A stretch of 64,000 nucleotides of DNA from an uncultured Pelagibacteraceae bacterium (GCA_902579115.1 CACHFP010000001.1:62001-126000), one strand, 5' to 3'. Shown: positions 26,606 to 35,835, counted from the first letter of the stretch. Notes: generated by a model from the letters alone, not told the origin. Made by a program: numbers and translations.

Positions 26606-28249
26606 ATGTTCGGCTTAAAAGGTGCCTATTTTTATTTGATTGCTCTTCAAGTAACTTTTATTAAGTTTTTCAAAAAATTATATTTTTCGTCAAACCGTTA
26701 CAATAATTCTCTCAAATCAAAAATTCCAACACAAGTTTTCTTTAATCCTAATCCTTTTTTACTATCTATAATTTCGCCATATAAAAAGAGCTCTTTTAAA
26801 ATTAATGAAATTAATCCAAATGATTTTTGGTTAGAGAATAAAAAAGATAAAATTATAAAACATCACAGTTTTTTATGGTTAAGTCTTTTAGACAGGAAAA
26901 TTGATGGAAAAAATATTCAGAGAATTATTTACCTTTGGACTTTAAAATATTCAAATTTCAAAAATAAAATTTGGGAAAATTCTATTTTAAGCTCAAGAGT
27001 AATTAGCTGGATGCTTAACATCGATATCATAATTAATAATGGAACATTCGAATTTAAAAAAAAAGTATTTCAAAATATTATTTATCAATGCAATCATTTG
27101 AGAAAAAATATTAAATATGAAAAGAATCCGGTGAAAAAGATACAAGTGCTTACCGCATTGATATTATCAGGTATAGTATTTAAAGAATACAAATCTAATT
27201 ACGAGGAAGGAATTAAAGAACTAGAAAAATTTGTTAAATATTATTTTGATAATGACGGCTTTCCTTTTACAAGAAATCCAAATGATTTAATTTTTTTTAC
27301 TCAATATCTCTTACTGTGTCATGAGAATATTAATGAGGCTCAAGAATTTGTTCCCGAATTTTTAAGTGAAATTATACAAAAGAATTTGTTATGTATTAAG
27401 TTTTTCAAGACTCCGGATGATAAACTGCCCCTTTTCAACGGTAGCTCTGAAAATAATGTTAATCATTTTGAAAAATACCTAGAAAAATTGAGATTAAGTA
27501 ATAAAAATAAAAAAAATACTGTAGGTGGAATTTTTTTTGCAAAAACAAAAAATCAAGTTCTATATTTTGACGTTGGCTCACCTCCAGAAAAAAATTTTTC
27601 AAGAAATTATCAATCTGGGCCTTTATCTTTTGAGTATTATTTAGATGGGATTAAAATAATTTCAAACTCGGGTTTTGGAAATAATATTTCAACAAAAGCA
27701 GAATTAATAAGTAGATTGACAGCTAGTCAGTCCACGTTGACTATAAACGACACTAGTATTACTAAATTTGAAAGAAGCAAATTAATAAATAGGGTTTTTG
27801 GAAACTCCATTAAAAGTACATTTAAGGTACAAGAGCATGAAGTTATAAACGATAAAAGTCTTATTGGTTGTTCTGTTTCGCATAATGGATATGAAAAAGA
27901 TTTTAGTTGCACACACAGAAGAGAGATTTATTTAAATCATGATAGTAATTTTTTAAAAGGAACAGATCATATCTTTAAAAAAAGTGACGGGATACCTATA
28001 AGATATGTTTTTAGATTTTATCTAAATCCAGAATTAGCAGCTGTAAAAACAATGGGTGGGAACAGTGCTTTAATACAAATATCTAAAAACAAGTCCTTAA
28101 TATTTACTGTAAAAAATGAGAGTATTGATATTGAAAAAAGCATATATCTTGGAGGAAAAAAAATATTAGATAGCACTTGTATATCTATTTCTGGTAATTT
28201 AGTTAATAAAAATAAATCTTTTAATTGGGAAATTAAGAAAAAAATTTAG
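26606..28249 (+). CDS. Heparinase II/III-like family protein
   Basis: A 547-aa protein resembling alphaproteobacterial heparinase II/III-like proteins. The N-terminal half is predicted alpha-helical (alpha/alpha toroid-like). The C-terminal part, beginning around YQSGPLSFEYYLDGIKIISNSGF and continuing with ASQSTLTINDTS, is the beta-sandwich domain. Characterised relatives cleave acidic polysaccharides, but no signal peptide is evident here, so an intracellular or unconventional role is possible. Its location between rpe and purH is shared by other alphaproteobacteria as I recall. Substrate unknown. Confidence 0.8.
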   Translation: MFGLKGAYFYLIALQVTFIKFFKKLYFSSNRYNNSLKSKIPTQVFFNPNPFLLSIISPYKKSSFKINEINPNDFWLENKKDKIIKHHSFLWLSLLDRKIDGKNIQRIIYLWTLKYSNFKNKIWENSILSSRVISWMLNIDIIINNGTFEFKKKVFQNIIYQCNHLRKNIKYEKNPVKKIQVLTALILSGIVFKEYKSNYEEGIKELEKFVKYYFDNDGFPFTRNPNDLIFFTQYLLLCHENINEAQEFVPEFLSEIIQKNLLCIKFFKTPDDKLPLFNGSSENNVNHFEKYLEKLRLSNKNKKNTVGGIFFAKTKNQVLYFDVGSPPEKNFSRNYQSGPLSFEYYLDGIKIISNSGFGNNISTKAELISRLTASQSTLTINDTSITKFERSKLINRVFGNSIKSTFKVQEHEVINDKSLIGCSVSHNGYEKDFSCTHRREIYLNHDSNFLKGTDHIFKKSDGIPIRYVFRFYLNPELAAVKTMGGNSALIQISKNKSLIFTVKNESIDIEKSIYLGGKKILDSTCISISGNLVNKNKSFNWEIKKKI

Positions 28250-28251
28250 AA

Positions 28252-29802
28252 ATGAGTCATAAAATTAAAAACGCTTTAATTTCTATTTCAGATAAAGAAA
28301 ATATTAGTGTTCTATTAAGAATATTTAAAAAATATAATATAAAAATTATAAGTTCGGGCGGCACTTTTAAAGCGATCAAGAAATTGGGTTATGATTGCAC
28401 TGAAATATCCAAATATACTGGTTTTAAAGAAATGCTCGATGGTAGAGTAAAAACATTGCATCCAAAAATTCACGCTGGAATATTACATGATAGACAAAAT
28501 AAAATTCATAAACATGAAATGGACAAGCAAAGATTTCCTTCGTTAGATCTAATTGTAGTAAATTTCTATCCTTTTCAAAAAGTAGTAAGACACTCCAAAA
28601 ATTCTAAAAATATAATTGAGAATATTGATATTGGGGGCCCTACAATGGTTAGGGCAGCGGCAAAAAACTTTAAAAATGTAGCAATAATTACAAATAAAAA
28701 CGATTATCAATCATTAATTACAGAGATTGAAAAAAATAAAGGTGGAACAAGTCTAAAATTTAGAGAATTGATGTCATCAAAAGCTTTTGGCTTAACTGCT
28801 TATTACGACTCTATGATAGCTAATTGGTTTAACAACAAATTAAATATTAAATTTCCAGAAAGAAAAACTTTGTTTGGAAGGAAACTAAAGGAGCTAAGAT
28901 ATGGAGAAAATCCACACCAAGAAAGTTCTATCTACGTAAATGATTATAATGATCGTGAGTTAGGGTTTACACAACTAAATGGAAAAGAATTAAGCTATAA
29001 TAATTACAATGATATATTTGCTTCACTGGATCTGCTAAAATCAATTAAAGAAAAGTCTTGTACAGTTGTTATTAAACACGCAAATCCTTGTGGGGTTTCA
29101 CAAAATAAAGACCCACTTGTCTCTTTTAAGAATGCGTATGCATGCGATCCAATAAGTGCTTTTGGAGGTGTGATCGCATGTAATTACAAAATAAATAAAA
29201 AAATTGCTTTGAATATTACTAAAAATTTTCTTGAAGTAATCCTTGCTAAGGGCTTTGATATGGAAGCCTTGAAAATATTAAAGAGAAAAAAAAACTTAAG
29301 AATACTAGACATATCTAAATTTGGAGAAAAAAATGTTAGTAAGATTAAAACTTTCGACGGATCTTTTATAATTCAAAATAAAGATGAAATTATTTTTGAT
29401 AAAAAAAAATTAAAATGTGTGACTAAGCTTAAACCAAGTAAAAAAGATTTAAATGAAATAAAATTTGCTTTTAATATTTGTAAATACGTAAAATCAAACG
29501 CAATTGTACTTAGTAATAATTTTTCTACAATCGGTATTGGTGGTGGTCAACCAAGTAGACTTGATAGCTGTAAAATAGCAATACAAAAAGCAGAACAATT
29601 TCAATCAAAAAAGATAAACAACTCTGTGGCAGCTTCTGATGCTTTTTTTCCGTTTACTGATGGGATAAAAATTTTGATCAAAGCAGGTGTGAAAATTATT
29701 GTTCAACCAGGAGGCTCTATCAAAGACAAAGAAATAATAAATGCAGCAAATAAAGCAAAAATTAAAATGCTTTTCACAGGTATCAGGCACTTTAACCATT
29801 AG
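28252..29802 (+). CDS. purH: Bifunctional AICAR transformylase/IMP cyclohydrolase PurH
   Basis: A 516-aa enzyme for the last two purine steps (AICAR to FAICAR to IMP). The N-terminal MGS-like cyclohydrolase domain has ISSGGTF, MLDGRVKTLHPKIHAG and VVNFYPF. The transformylase domain has LRYGENPHQESS, VIKHANPCGV and DPISAFGGV, followed by SDAFFPFTDGI. It starts 2 bp after the heparinase-like gene. Its stop abuts the convergent phhB stop. Confidence 0.96.
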   Translation: MSHKIKNALISISDKENISVLLRIFKKYNIKIISSGGTFKAIKKLGYDCTEISKYTGFKEMLDGRVKTLHPKIHAGILHDRQNKIHKHEMDKQRFPSLDLIVVNFYPFQKVVRHSKNSKNIIENIDIGGPTMVRAAAKNFKNVAIITNKNDYQSLITEIEKNKGGTSLKFRELMSSKAFGLTAYYDSMIANWFNNKLNIKFPERKTLFGRKLKELRYGENPHQESSIYVNDYNDRELGFTQLNGKELSYNNYNDIFASLDLLKSIKEKSCTVVIKHANPCGVSQNKDPLVSFKNAYACDPISAFGGVIACNYKINKKIALNITKNFLEVILAKGFDMEALKILKRKKNLRILDISKFGEKNVSKIKTFDGSFIIQNKDEIIFDKKKLKCVTKLKPSKKDLNEIKFAFNICKYVKSNAIVLSNNFSTIGIGGGQPSRLDSCKIAIQKAEQFQSKKINNSVAASDAFFPFTDGIKILIKAGVKIIVQPGGSIKDKEIINAANKAKIKMLFTGIRHFNH

Positions 29803-30138
29803 TTAAATCTTATCTATTTTCGCGGCCAAGATAAAATCACTTTCAGCCAATCCTTTTATAGCATGTGTAAATATTTTTACTCTACAATATCCCCATCCAA
29901 ACGACATATCGGGATGATGATTTTCTTTTTCAGCTATATCTCCAACTTTGTTAATAAATTTTTGACTTTCCTTGAAATTCTTAAATGAAAATTCCTTAAT
30001 TAAATAATAATTTTCATCTTTATCGCTTTTTACATCCCAGCCATCAACTTTTTTCAAATATTTGTGAATCTCACTTTTATCAAAAGGAGGAATATTTCCC
30101 TCACAAGGAATACATTTTTTATTAGCTAATTCGCTCAT
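29803..30138 (-). CDS. phhB: Pterin-4a-carbinolamine dehydratase
   Basis: A 111-aa member of the PhhB/DCoH family, which dehydrates 4a-hydroxytetrahydrobiopterin. The signature ENHHPDMSFGWGYCRVKIFTHAIKGL (about 70-95) contains the catalytic histidines. The start at 30138 (MSELANKKC) is chosen because the longer frame would read back through tRNA-Gly. No aromatic amino acid hydroxylase is in the window. The gene lies 8 bp downstream of the tRNA and may be read from the tRNA promoter. Confidence 0.9.
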   Translation of the reverse strand: MSELANKKCIPCEGNIPPFDKSEIHKYLKKVDGWDVKSDKDENYYLIKEFSFKNFKESQKFINKVGDIAEKENHHPDMSFGWGYCRVKIFTHAIKGLAESDFILAAKIDKI

Positions 30139-30146
30139 AGTTTTTC

Positions 30147-30221
30147 TGGAGCGGGCAAAGGGACTTGAACCCTCGACCTTCTCGTTGGCAACGAGACGCT
30201 CTACCACTGAGCTATGCCCGC
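30147..30221 (-). tRNA. tRNA-Gly (anticodon GCC)
   Basis: The cloverleaf reads from GCGGGCA (acceptor 5' strand, 30221-30215) to TGCCCGC, discriminator T and an encoded CCA (30147-30149). The anticodon stem TCTCG/CGAGA holds the loop TTGCCAA with anticodon GCC. The T arm contains GGTTCAAGTCC. CCA is genomically encoded. It is the only tRNA gene found in the window. Confidence 0.97.
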
Positions 30222-30230
30222 TTATAAAAG

Positions 30231-30259
30231 ATTATAAATAGTGACTTTTAGAAATGCAA
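30231..30259 (-). promoter_or_regulatory. Sigma-70-type promoter of tRNA-Gly
   Basis: On the minus strand TTGCAT (30259-30254) and TATAAT (30236-30231) are separated by exactly 17 bp. The -10 box ends 9 bp before the first base of tRNA-Gly. This is the best match to a housekeeping promoter seen in the window. Confidence 0.8.
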
Positions 30260-30351
30260 GCGATAATAAAAAGTTCAAAATTCAACGTTAAGTGTGTCGT
30301 GAGTATTTAATGTCGCTATCGGTGTAGTGAATTTTTTAATATACTATTTGA

Positions 30352-30969
30352 ATGAAAACCTTTCCAGAAATAATTCCAATTTTCCCTTTAAGTGGAGTCA
30401 TATACTTCCCGAAAACAAATCTACCCTTAAATATTTTTGAGCAAAGATATCTTGATCTGGTTAACGATACTTTTAACAAAAATAAGCTTATGGGTATGGT
30501 GCAGTCAAAAAAAGACGGTAGCGAAGTTTATAGTGTAGGATGCTTAGGTAAAATCAGTGATTTTCAAAAAAGTGAAGATGGAAGAGTCTTAATCAATCTT
30601 ACAGGTTTAACAAGATTTAAGATTTTAGAAGAAATTCAAAACAATAAGTTGTATCGAGAATTCAAAGTAAATTATAAAAATTTTGAGCTAGATTTAAAAA
30701 ATTCTAATTTTACCACAAACACGGATAAGCTTATGAACAAGGCAAAGGTTTTTTTTAAAAAGAATGGGCTTTTATTAAATTGGCGTGAATTTGAAAAACT
30801 GGATCAAGCACAAAAAATTAATACTTTATCAATGATATCACCTGTTACTAATGAAGAAAAACAAAAACTAATAGAAACTGTAACTTTTGAGGAAAAAATT
30901 AAAATTCTAGAAAATATAATCGACTTTTACTTGCATGAGGTAAATTTTAACAATCGGACTGTCCAATAG
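30352..30969 (+). CDS. LON peptidase substrate-binding domain protein
   Basis: A 205-aa protein with the Lon N-terminal (LAN, PUA-like) domain only: IPIFPLSGVIYFPKTNLPLNIFEQRYLDLVND at the N terminus, then GCLGKISDFQKSEDGRVLINLTGLTRF. No ATPase or protease domain follows. Such stand-alone proteins are common in alphaproteobacteria, with no defined function; cytosolic. It is convergent with rho, 4 bp between stops. Confidence 0.85.
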   Translation: MKTFPEIIPIFPLSGVIYFPKTNLPLNIFEQRYLDLVNDTFNKNKLMGMVQSKKDGSEVYSVGCLGKISDFQKSEDGRVLINLTGLTRFKILEEIQNNKLYREFKVNYKNFELDLKNSNFTTNTDKLMNKAKVFFKKNGLLLNWREFEKLDQAQKINTLSMISPVTNEEKQKLIETVTFEEKIKILENIIDFYLHEVNFNNRTVQ

Positions 30970-30973
30970 TTTA

Positions 30974-32248
30974 CTAACTAGAAGATTTATTCATCGAGTC
31001 GAAAAAATCTGAATTATTTTTCGTATTCTTCAGCTTAGATATCAAGAATTCAATCCCGTCCATAGTGCCCATTGGACTTATTATTCTTCTTAATACATTC
31101 ATTTTGGATAATTCGTCTTTTTCAAAAAGAAGTTCCTCTCTTCTAGTCCCTGACCTTGTTATATCTAGAGCTGGATAAATTCTTTTATCTGCAACCTTTC
31201 TATCTAAAATCAGTTCAGAGTTACCTGTGCCTTTAAATTCCTCAAAAATTACTTCGTCCATTCTACTTCCCGTGTCTATTAATGCGGTCGAAATAATTGT
31301 TAAAGATCCGCCCTCTTCAACGTTCCTTGCCGCACCAAAGAATCTTTTAGGCCTTTGAAGTGCATTAGCATCCACACCTCCCGTCAGAACTTTACCTGAA
31401 CTAGGTATAACTGCATTATATGCTCTGCCTAATCGTGTAATTGAGTCTAATAATATTACTACATCTTTTTTGTGCTCCACTAACCTTTTTGCCTTTTCAA
31501 TCACCATTTCTGCAACAGCTACGTGTCTTGAAGCTGGCTCATCAAATGTTGATGCAACCACCTCACCTTTAACTGATCTTTGCATGTCTGTTACTTCCTC
31601 GGGTCTTTCATCTATTAATAGAACCATTAAGTAACATTCAGGATGATTGGCTGTTATTGATTGAGCTATATTTTGTAAGATAATTGTTTTACCTGCCCTT
31701 GGTGGAGAAACTATTAATGATCTCTGTCCCTTTCCAATGGGACTCACTAGATCAATAAGTCTGGCAGTATTGTCGGGTTTTTTTTCTACTTTTGTTGTCT
31801 CTACCTCGAGCTTTATTCTTTCATTAGGATACAATGGGGTTAAATTGTCAAAGGCTATCTTATTTTTACCTTTATCTGGATTATCAAAATTAATTTTATT
31901 TACTTTTAGAAGTGCAAAATACCTTTCAGCGTCTTTGGGGCCTCTGATCTCTCCCTCAACTGAGTCTCCAGTCCTTAAACCAAACTTTCTTATTTGACTA
32001 GGACTAACATAGATATCATCTGGGCCTGGAAGATAATTAGACTCTATCGCTCTTAAAAAACCAAAACCATCTTGTAAAACTTCTAGAACTCCAGTTGCTG
32101 TTATTTGCTCATTTTTTTCTGCTTTTTTTTTGAGAATAGCAAAAAGTATTTCTTGCTTTCTTAGGGTGCTAGGATTTTCAATACCGAGCTTTTCAGCTTC
32201 ACTAATAAGATCTGCAGGGTTTTTTTGCTTTAATTCTTGTAAGTTCAT
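30974..32248 (-). CDS. rho: Transcription termination factor Rho
   Basis: A 424-aa hexameric RNA helicase that ends transcription. The N-terminal Rho_N helix-bundle ([21 protein letters not shown]) is followed by a cold-shock-like RNA-binding domain ([15 protein letters not shown]), the Walker A motif SPPRAGKT, Walker [17 protein letters not shown] and the R-loop [16 protein letters not shown]. Length is normal. It belongs to the haem/rho cluster beside the predicted origin. Its leader is 64 bp, after the hemJ terminator. Confidence 0.97.
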   Translation of the reverse strand: MNLQELKQKNPADLISEAEKLGIENPSTLRKQEILFAILKKKAEKNEQITATGVLEVLQDGFGFLRAIESNYLPGPDDIYVSPSQIRKFGLRTGDSVEGEIRGPKDAERYFALLKVNKINFDNPDKGKNKIAFDNLTPLYPNERIKLEVETTKVEKKPDNTARLIDLVSPIGKGQRSLIVSPPRAGKTIILQNIAQSITANHPECYLMVLLIDERPEEVTDMQRSVKGEVVASTFDEPASRHVAVAEMVIEKAKRLVEHKKDVVILLDSITRLGRAYNAVIPSSGKVLTGGVDANALQRPKRFFGAARNVEEGGSLTIISTALIDTGSRMDEVIFEEFKGTGNSELILDRKVADKRIYPALDITRSGTRREELLFEKDELSKMNVLRRIISPMGTMDGIEFLISKLKNTKNNSDFFDSMNKSSS

Positions 32249-32294
32249 GAGATTAATTGTTTAAGGAAAAGTAAGTAAAATATATGTCTTTTTT

Positions 32295-32328
32295 AAAAAA
32301 ATTCAACCCTTTTTTATAAGGGTTTGAA
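32295..32328 (-). terminator. Terminator of the hemE-hemH-hemJ transcript, overlapping the hemJ stop
   Basis: Read on the minus strand, AACCCTT pairs with AAGGGTT across a short A-rich loop. It is followed by GAA and seven T residues (A run at 32295-32301 on the plus strand). The stem starts inside the last codons of hemJ. Outer bases (TTC/GAA) extend the stem with a one-base bulge. Confidence 0.7.
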
Positions 32329-32745
32329 TATAGCAGCAAATATAACCACAATCAGTATAACTGTTGGTATTTCATTGTAAATTCTGAAAAATTTCGATGA
32401 GTTTTTATTATTATCTTGAGCAAAATCACTAAGATGTTTTCCTAAACTAAAATGATAAAAAGTTAATATTATTACAGCAACAGTTTTGACTTTCATCCAA
32501 AGTTCTGAGAACACTGAAAAACCAAGACTATGTATTAATAAAATTCCAAAAAGCCAGGAGAGCAACATCGCAGGCATCATTATATAATTATAAAGTTTTC
32601 TTTCCATAATCTTAAATATTTTTCTTTGTGAATCATGTTCTGCTTGAGCATGGTAAACAAATATTCTTGGCAAATAAAGAAGGCCTGCCATCCATGAAAT
32701 GACAGCGATTAAATGTAATGATTTAAATAATAAGTATAAATTCAT
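32314..32745 (-). CDS. hemJ: Protoporphyrinogen IX oxidase HemJ
   Basis: A 143-aa membrane protein with four hydrophobic helices of the HemJ (UPF0093) family, which oxidises protoporphyrinogen IX to protoporphyrin IX. Family residues include the early His in FKSLHLIAVISWMAGLLYLPRIFVYH and the Lys/Trp region ELWMKVKTVAVIILTFYHF. Its position directly after hemH and hemE, 1 bp from hemH, supports this. The C-terminal codons overlap a terminator hairpin. Confidence 0.9.
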   Translation of the reverse strand: MNLYLLFKSLHLIAVISWMAGLLYLPRIFVYHAQAEHDSQRKIFKIMERKLYNYIMMPAMLLSWLFGILLIHSLGFSVFSELWMKVKTVAVIILTFYHFSLGKHLSDFAQDNNKNSSKFFRIYNEIPTVILIVVIFAAIFKPL

Positions 32746-32746
32746 T

Positions 32747-33739
32747 TTAAAAGTATTTGTTAATTAACTTTTCAAATAATTTAATATGATCAGGGTGATC
32801 GTTTAAACATGGGATTAAATCAAAATTCTCTCCTCCTTTGCTCAAAAAGCTATCTCTTCCTTGAATGTTGATTTCTTCGAGAGTCTCAACACAATCTGAT
32901 GCGAATCCTGGGCAAATTACTAGCAAATTTTTCACTCCTTTATTAGGTAAAGTCTCCAATGTTTTATCTGTATAAGGCGTCAACCATTCTTGAGGTCCAA
33001 ATCTTGATTGGAATGTTGTTTGAATTTCAATATCATTAAATTTCTCTTTCATCAACCTAGTGGTTTTGTGGCAGTAGCAATGATAAGGGTCTCCTTTGTC
33101 AAAATATTTCTTTGGGATACCGTGATATGATGAGATTATTAAATCAGGTTTCCAATTGATCTCTTTTACTTTTTTTTCAATACTTTTGATTAGTGCTTCT
33201 ATATAAAGTGGCTCGCTTTCATAGTGAGGAATGATCTGTAAGCTTGGTTGCCATCTCATTTTCATCAATGATCTATACACCTCATCGCATACGGTTGCTG
33301 TTGTTGCTGCTGCGTATTGAGGGTATAATGGTAAAATAATGATATTTTCACACCCCTTATCTTTTAAATTGTGAAGTTTTGATTTGATACTCGGGTTGCC
33401 GTATCTCATTGCAAAGTCTACAATTATTTTTTCATTTCCGATGCTATTATTTAGTTTGGTCGATTGATTTCTAGTAAAGTATAGTAATGGCGACTCGTTG
33501 CTTTCTTTTCTCCAAATTTGTTTATATGCATGTGCTGTCTTTGATGGTCTTAAAGTTAAAATAAATAAATTTAATATTATTTGCCAAATTATTGGGTTTA
33601 CCTCGATCACTCTTCTGTCTGACAAGAATTCTTTTAAATACTTTCTAATGTCCCACCAGTTTGTTGAGTCTGGTGTTCCAAGATTTATTAATAGAACGCC
33701 TGTTTTTCCAAACTTTACATCTGGATGATTTTTGTCCAT
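32747..33739 (-). CDS. hemH: Ferrochelatase
   Basis: A 330-aa enzyme inserting Fe2+ into protoporphyrin IX. Signatures are LLINLGTPDS at the N terminus, IRKYLKEFLSDRRVIE, the catalytic His in ISSYHGIPKKYFDKGDPYHCYCH, and CPGFASDCVETLEEI, where the conserved Glu lies. It overlaps hemE by 1 bp and is followed by hemJ. The three genes provide late steps of haem synthesis. Confidence 0.96.
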   Translation of the reverse strand: MDKNHPDVKFGKTGVLLINLGTPDSTNWWDIRKYLKEFLSDRRVIEVNPIIWQIILNLFILTLRPSKTAHAYKQIWRKESNESPLLYFTRNQSTKLNNSIGNEKIIVDFAMRYGNPSIKSKLHNLKDKGCENIIILPLYPQYAAATTATVCDEVYRSLMKMRWQPSLQIIPHYESEPLYIEALIKSIEKKVKEINWKPDLIISSYHGIPKKYFDKGDPYHCYCHKTTRLMKEKFNDIEIQTTFQSRFGPQEWLTPYTDKTLETLPNKGVKNLLVICPGFASDCVETLEEINIQGRDSFLSKGGENFDLIPCLNDHPDHIKLFEKLINKYF

Positions 33740-34743
33740 TAAAAATTCCTATAAAATTTTATCAATTTTTTTACTTTATCAGGATCTGTTTCTGGAAGTA
33801 AACCATGGCCTAGATTAAAAATATAAGGAATGTCTTTAAATTCTTGAATATATTTTGTCGCTCCATCTAGCATTTCTCTCTCGGTCTTTAATAGCAAGTT
33901 CGGGTTTAACCCTCCTTGAAGGACTACATTTTTTAGCTTTGATTTAGCCCATATCGGATCTATCTCTGAGTCTAGGTTTATTCCATCTGGCTTAACCATC
34001 CTGTTGAATTCTTCGTATTTCTCTTTAATTCCCTTAGGAAAGCAGATTGTAGGGATATTTTCTCTTTTGCAAAATTCAACTATTTTTAAATTTGGGAGGA
34101 GACAATATCTAGCTATGTCGCTTGAAGGTATCAATCCAGCCCAGGAATCAAATATCTGTACAACATCAGCACCAGCATTTATCTGATTTTTGAGATGAAT
34201 GCATAAATATGTGATCAACTCTTCTAATATTTCGCTTAAATTATAATTATTTTTTTGTAACTTTAAAAGATTTAATTCATTTTTATTTGTCTTTAAATTA
34301 AGCATGTAGATTAATAAGGTCCATGGAGCCCCAATAAAACTTATTAAGGATTTTTCTCTGTCTAAATTATTTCTTGTTATTTCAATCGCTTTATAAATCG
34401 GGTCTAGTTTATTAGTAAATTTTTTTTTATCATTTTGAAAAAAAATATTTTGATCAAAGTTGCTCAGTCTAGGTCCAAAATTTTTAGTAAAGTCTACTTC
34501 CTGACCAAGTGCGTAGGGCACCATTAAAATATCAGAAAAAATTATAGCAGAGTCAAGATTGAACCTTTTAATTGGTTGAAGTGTTATTAGAGAACTTAAT
34601 TCACTATTCAAACAAAGTTTAATAAAATCTTTATTTTTTGACCTAATTTCTCTAAATTCAGGTAAATACCTACCTGCTTGTCTCATGAACCAAACAGATT
34701 TACAAATAACTTTATTTTTTAAAATTTCTTTAACACTATTCAT
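33739..34743 (-). CDS. hemE: Uroporphyrinogen decarboxylase
   Basis: A 334-aa enzyme decarboxylating uroporphyrinogen III to coproporphyrinogen III. The signature VWFMRQAGRYLPEFREIR (18-35) and the catalytic Asp in SAIIFSDILMVPYALGQ are present, as are FIGAPWTLLIYML and FDSWAGLI. It is first of the hemE-hemH-hemJ operon and is transcribed away from the predicted origin. In Caulobacter and Rickettsia hemE borders the chromosomal origin in the same manner. Confidence 0.96.
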   Translation of the reverse strand: MNSVKEILKNKVICKSVWFMRQAGRYLPEFREIRSKNKDFIKLCLNSELSSLITLQPIKRFNLDSAIIFSDILMVPYALGQEVDFTKNFGPRLSNFDQNIFFQNDKKKFTNKLDPIYKAIEITRNNLDREKSLISFIGAPWTLLIYMLNLKTNKNELNLLKLQKNNYNLSEILEELITYLCIHLKNQINAGADVVQIFDSWAGLIPSSDIARYCLLPNLKIVEFCKRENIPTICFPKGIKEKYEEFNRMVKPDGINLDSEIDPIWAKSKLKNVVLQGGLNPNLLLKTEREMLDGATKYIQEFKDIPYIFNLGHGLLPETDPDKVKKLIKFYRNF

Positions 34744-35016
34744 ATAAATTAATAGTTTTTTAAAATTTTGTTTTATCTATAGGGCTTGTTCAAGGCACCT
34801 ATAACTTTTTATACATATTTAATACAAACAGTAAGTTGATAAAATTTGCAAATAATCACTATTTTGCTCACTTTATTAATCTTATAAACACTAGTAAAAC
34901 AATATTATTAACACCTAATAAGATGTTAAAATAATGTTAATTATTGTTAATTTTTTTACAGTTTTTTTAAATTATGGTGGAAAAGTATTGTTTATCATTA
35001 ATTTATTAACAATTTT
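34744..35016 (+). other. Predicted chromosomal replication origin (oriC)
   Basis: This 273-bp divergent spacer between hemE and ppsR (DUF299/RP001) has no ORF and is very AT-rich, with T-tracts around 34951-34970. In Caulobacter crescentus and Rickettsia prowazekii the origin lies in this same hemE-RP001 interval. Near-consensus DnaA-box candidates (7 of 9 to TTATCCACA) are at 34773-34781, 34809-34817, 34882-34890, 34905-34913 and 35003-35011; the last two are identical (TTATTAACA). TGTTAA is repeated at 34924, 34935 and 34945, spaced 11 and 10 bp. A 9-bp inverted pair ATTGTTAAT (34943-34951)/ATTAACAAT (35005-35013) is present. No perfect DnaA box was seen. Confidence 0.72.
34926..34950 (+). 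promoter_or_regulatory. CtrA-type box (TTAA-N7-TTAA) in the predicted origin
   Basis: TTAA at 34926-34929 and 34937-34940 are separated by exactly seven bases, matching the alphaproteobacterial CtrA site. A third TTAA follows six bases later (34947-34950). In Caulobacter, CtrA boxes in the origin repress initiation. In AT-rich DNA this match could occur by chance; ctrA itself is not in the window. Confidence 0.45.
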
Positions 35017-35835
35017 ATGAACGAAAAATACAATGTATATCTTGTGTCTGACTCTACCGGTGAAACCTTAGATAGGATTTTTTTATCACTTAAATCACAA
35101 TTTGAAAATTTTGAGTATGAAAAAAAGGAATTTGCTTTTGTAAGAACACAACAACAAATAGATAAAATTATCACAGAGTGTATTAATTTAGAAAATTCCT
35201 TAATTTTGTACACCATAGTAGAATCCAAATTGGCAAAATATATTTCAACTCAAAGCGAGAAGAATAATGTGCCTTGTTTTGGGATTTTAGGGAATTTAAT
35301 TTTAAGTTTTTCTAAATTATTAAACCAGAAAGCAATTCACAAACCCAGCGCACAACATGTTCTGGATGATGATTATTATAAAAGGATTGAAGCTATTCAA
35401 TTTACTATGTCACATGATGACGGAAAAAAAATTGATGATATAAATAATGCTGATGTTATCCTTTTGGGGGTAAGCAGAACAAGTAAAACCCCAACGTCTA
35501 TTTATTTGGCTAATAGAGGTTATAAAACAATTAATATTCCATTAATTTTAGATCAAAAAGTACCTAAAGATTTATTTTCAAACGAAAAAGCTTGTGTTGT
35601 AGGACTTGTTGCAGATCCAGAGAGATTGGCTGATATAAGACGAAATAGGGTTGCTATAATGAAGGATCACAAATTAAAAGAATATACAGACCTTGATTAT
35701 ATTAAAAAAGAGGTGGGTGACTCTAAATCCCTTTTTAAAAGAAATAATTGGCCAATAATAGATGTTACGAGAAAATCTGTAGAAGAAACAGCGGCTTCAA
35801 TTTTAAAAATTATAGATATAAAAAAACACAAATGA
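35017..35835 (+). CDS. ppsR: Pyruvate,water dikinase/PPDK regulatory protein (DUF299)
   Basis: A 272-aa bifunctional serine/threonine kinase and phosphotransferase family protein that switches PEP synthetase or pyruvate phosphate dikinase on and off. LVSDSTGETLD at the N terminus and the P-loop-containing LLGVSRTSKTPTSIYLANRGYK near 150-170 are diagnostic, and DDDYYKRIEAIQFTMSHDDG lies between them. It is the homologue of RP001, the gene bordering the origin in Rickettsia and Caulobacter. It overlaps maf by 4 bp. Confidence 0.93.
   Translation: MNEKYNVYLVSDSTGETLDRIFLSLKSQFENFEYEKKEFAFVRTQQQIDKIITECINLENSLILYTIVESKLAKYISTQSEKNNVPCFGILGNLILSFSKLLNQKAIHKPSAQHVLDDDYYKRIEAIQFTMSHDDGKKIDDINNADVILLGVSRTSKTPTSIYLANRGYKTINIPLILDQKVPKDLFSNEKACVVGLVADPERLADIRRNRVAIMKDHKLKEYTDLDYIKKEVGDSKSLFKRNNWPIIDVTRKSVEETAASILKIIDIKKHK

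Noticed and set aside
30139-30207. N-terminal extension of phhB to an upstream ATG
   Set aside because: The extension would translate through tRNA-Gly; the ATG at 30138 gives the normal family length.
34741-35016. A riboswitch or leader peptide between hemE and ppsR
   Set aside because: No leader ORF or stable GC stem; repeats and location fit an origin better.
35748-35831. Longer Maf start inside ppsR
   Set aside because: The 28 extra residues are out-of-frame ppsR sequence; the ATGA overlap at 35832 gives a typical Maf N terminus.
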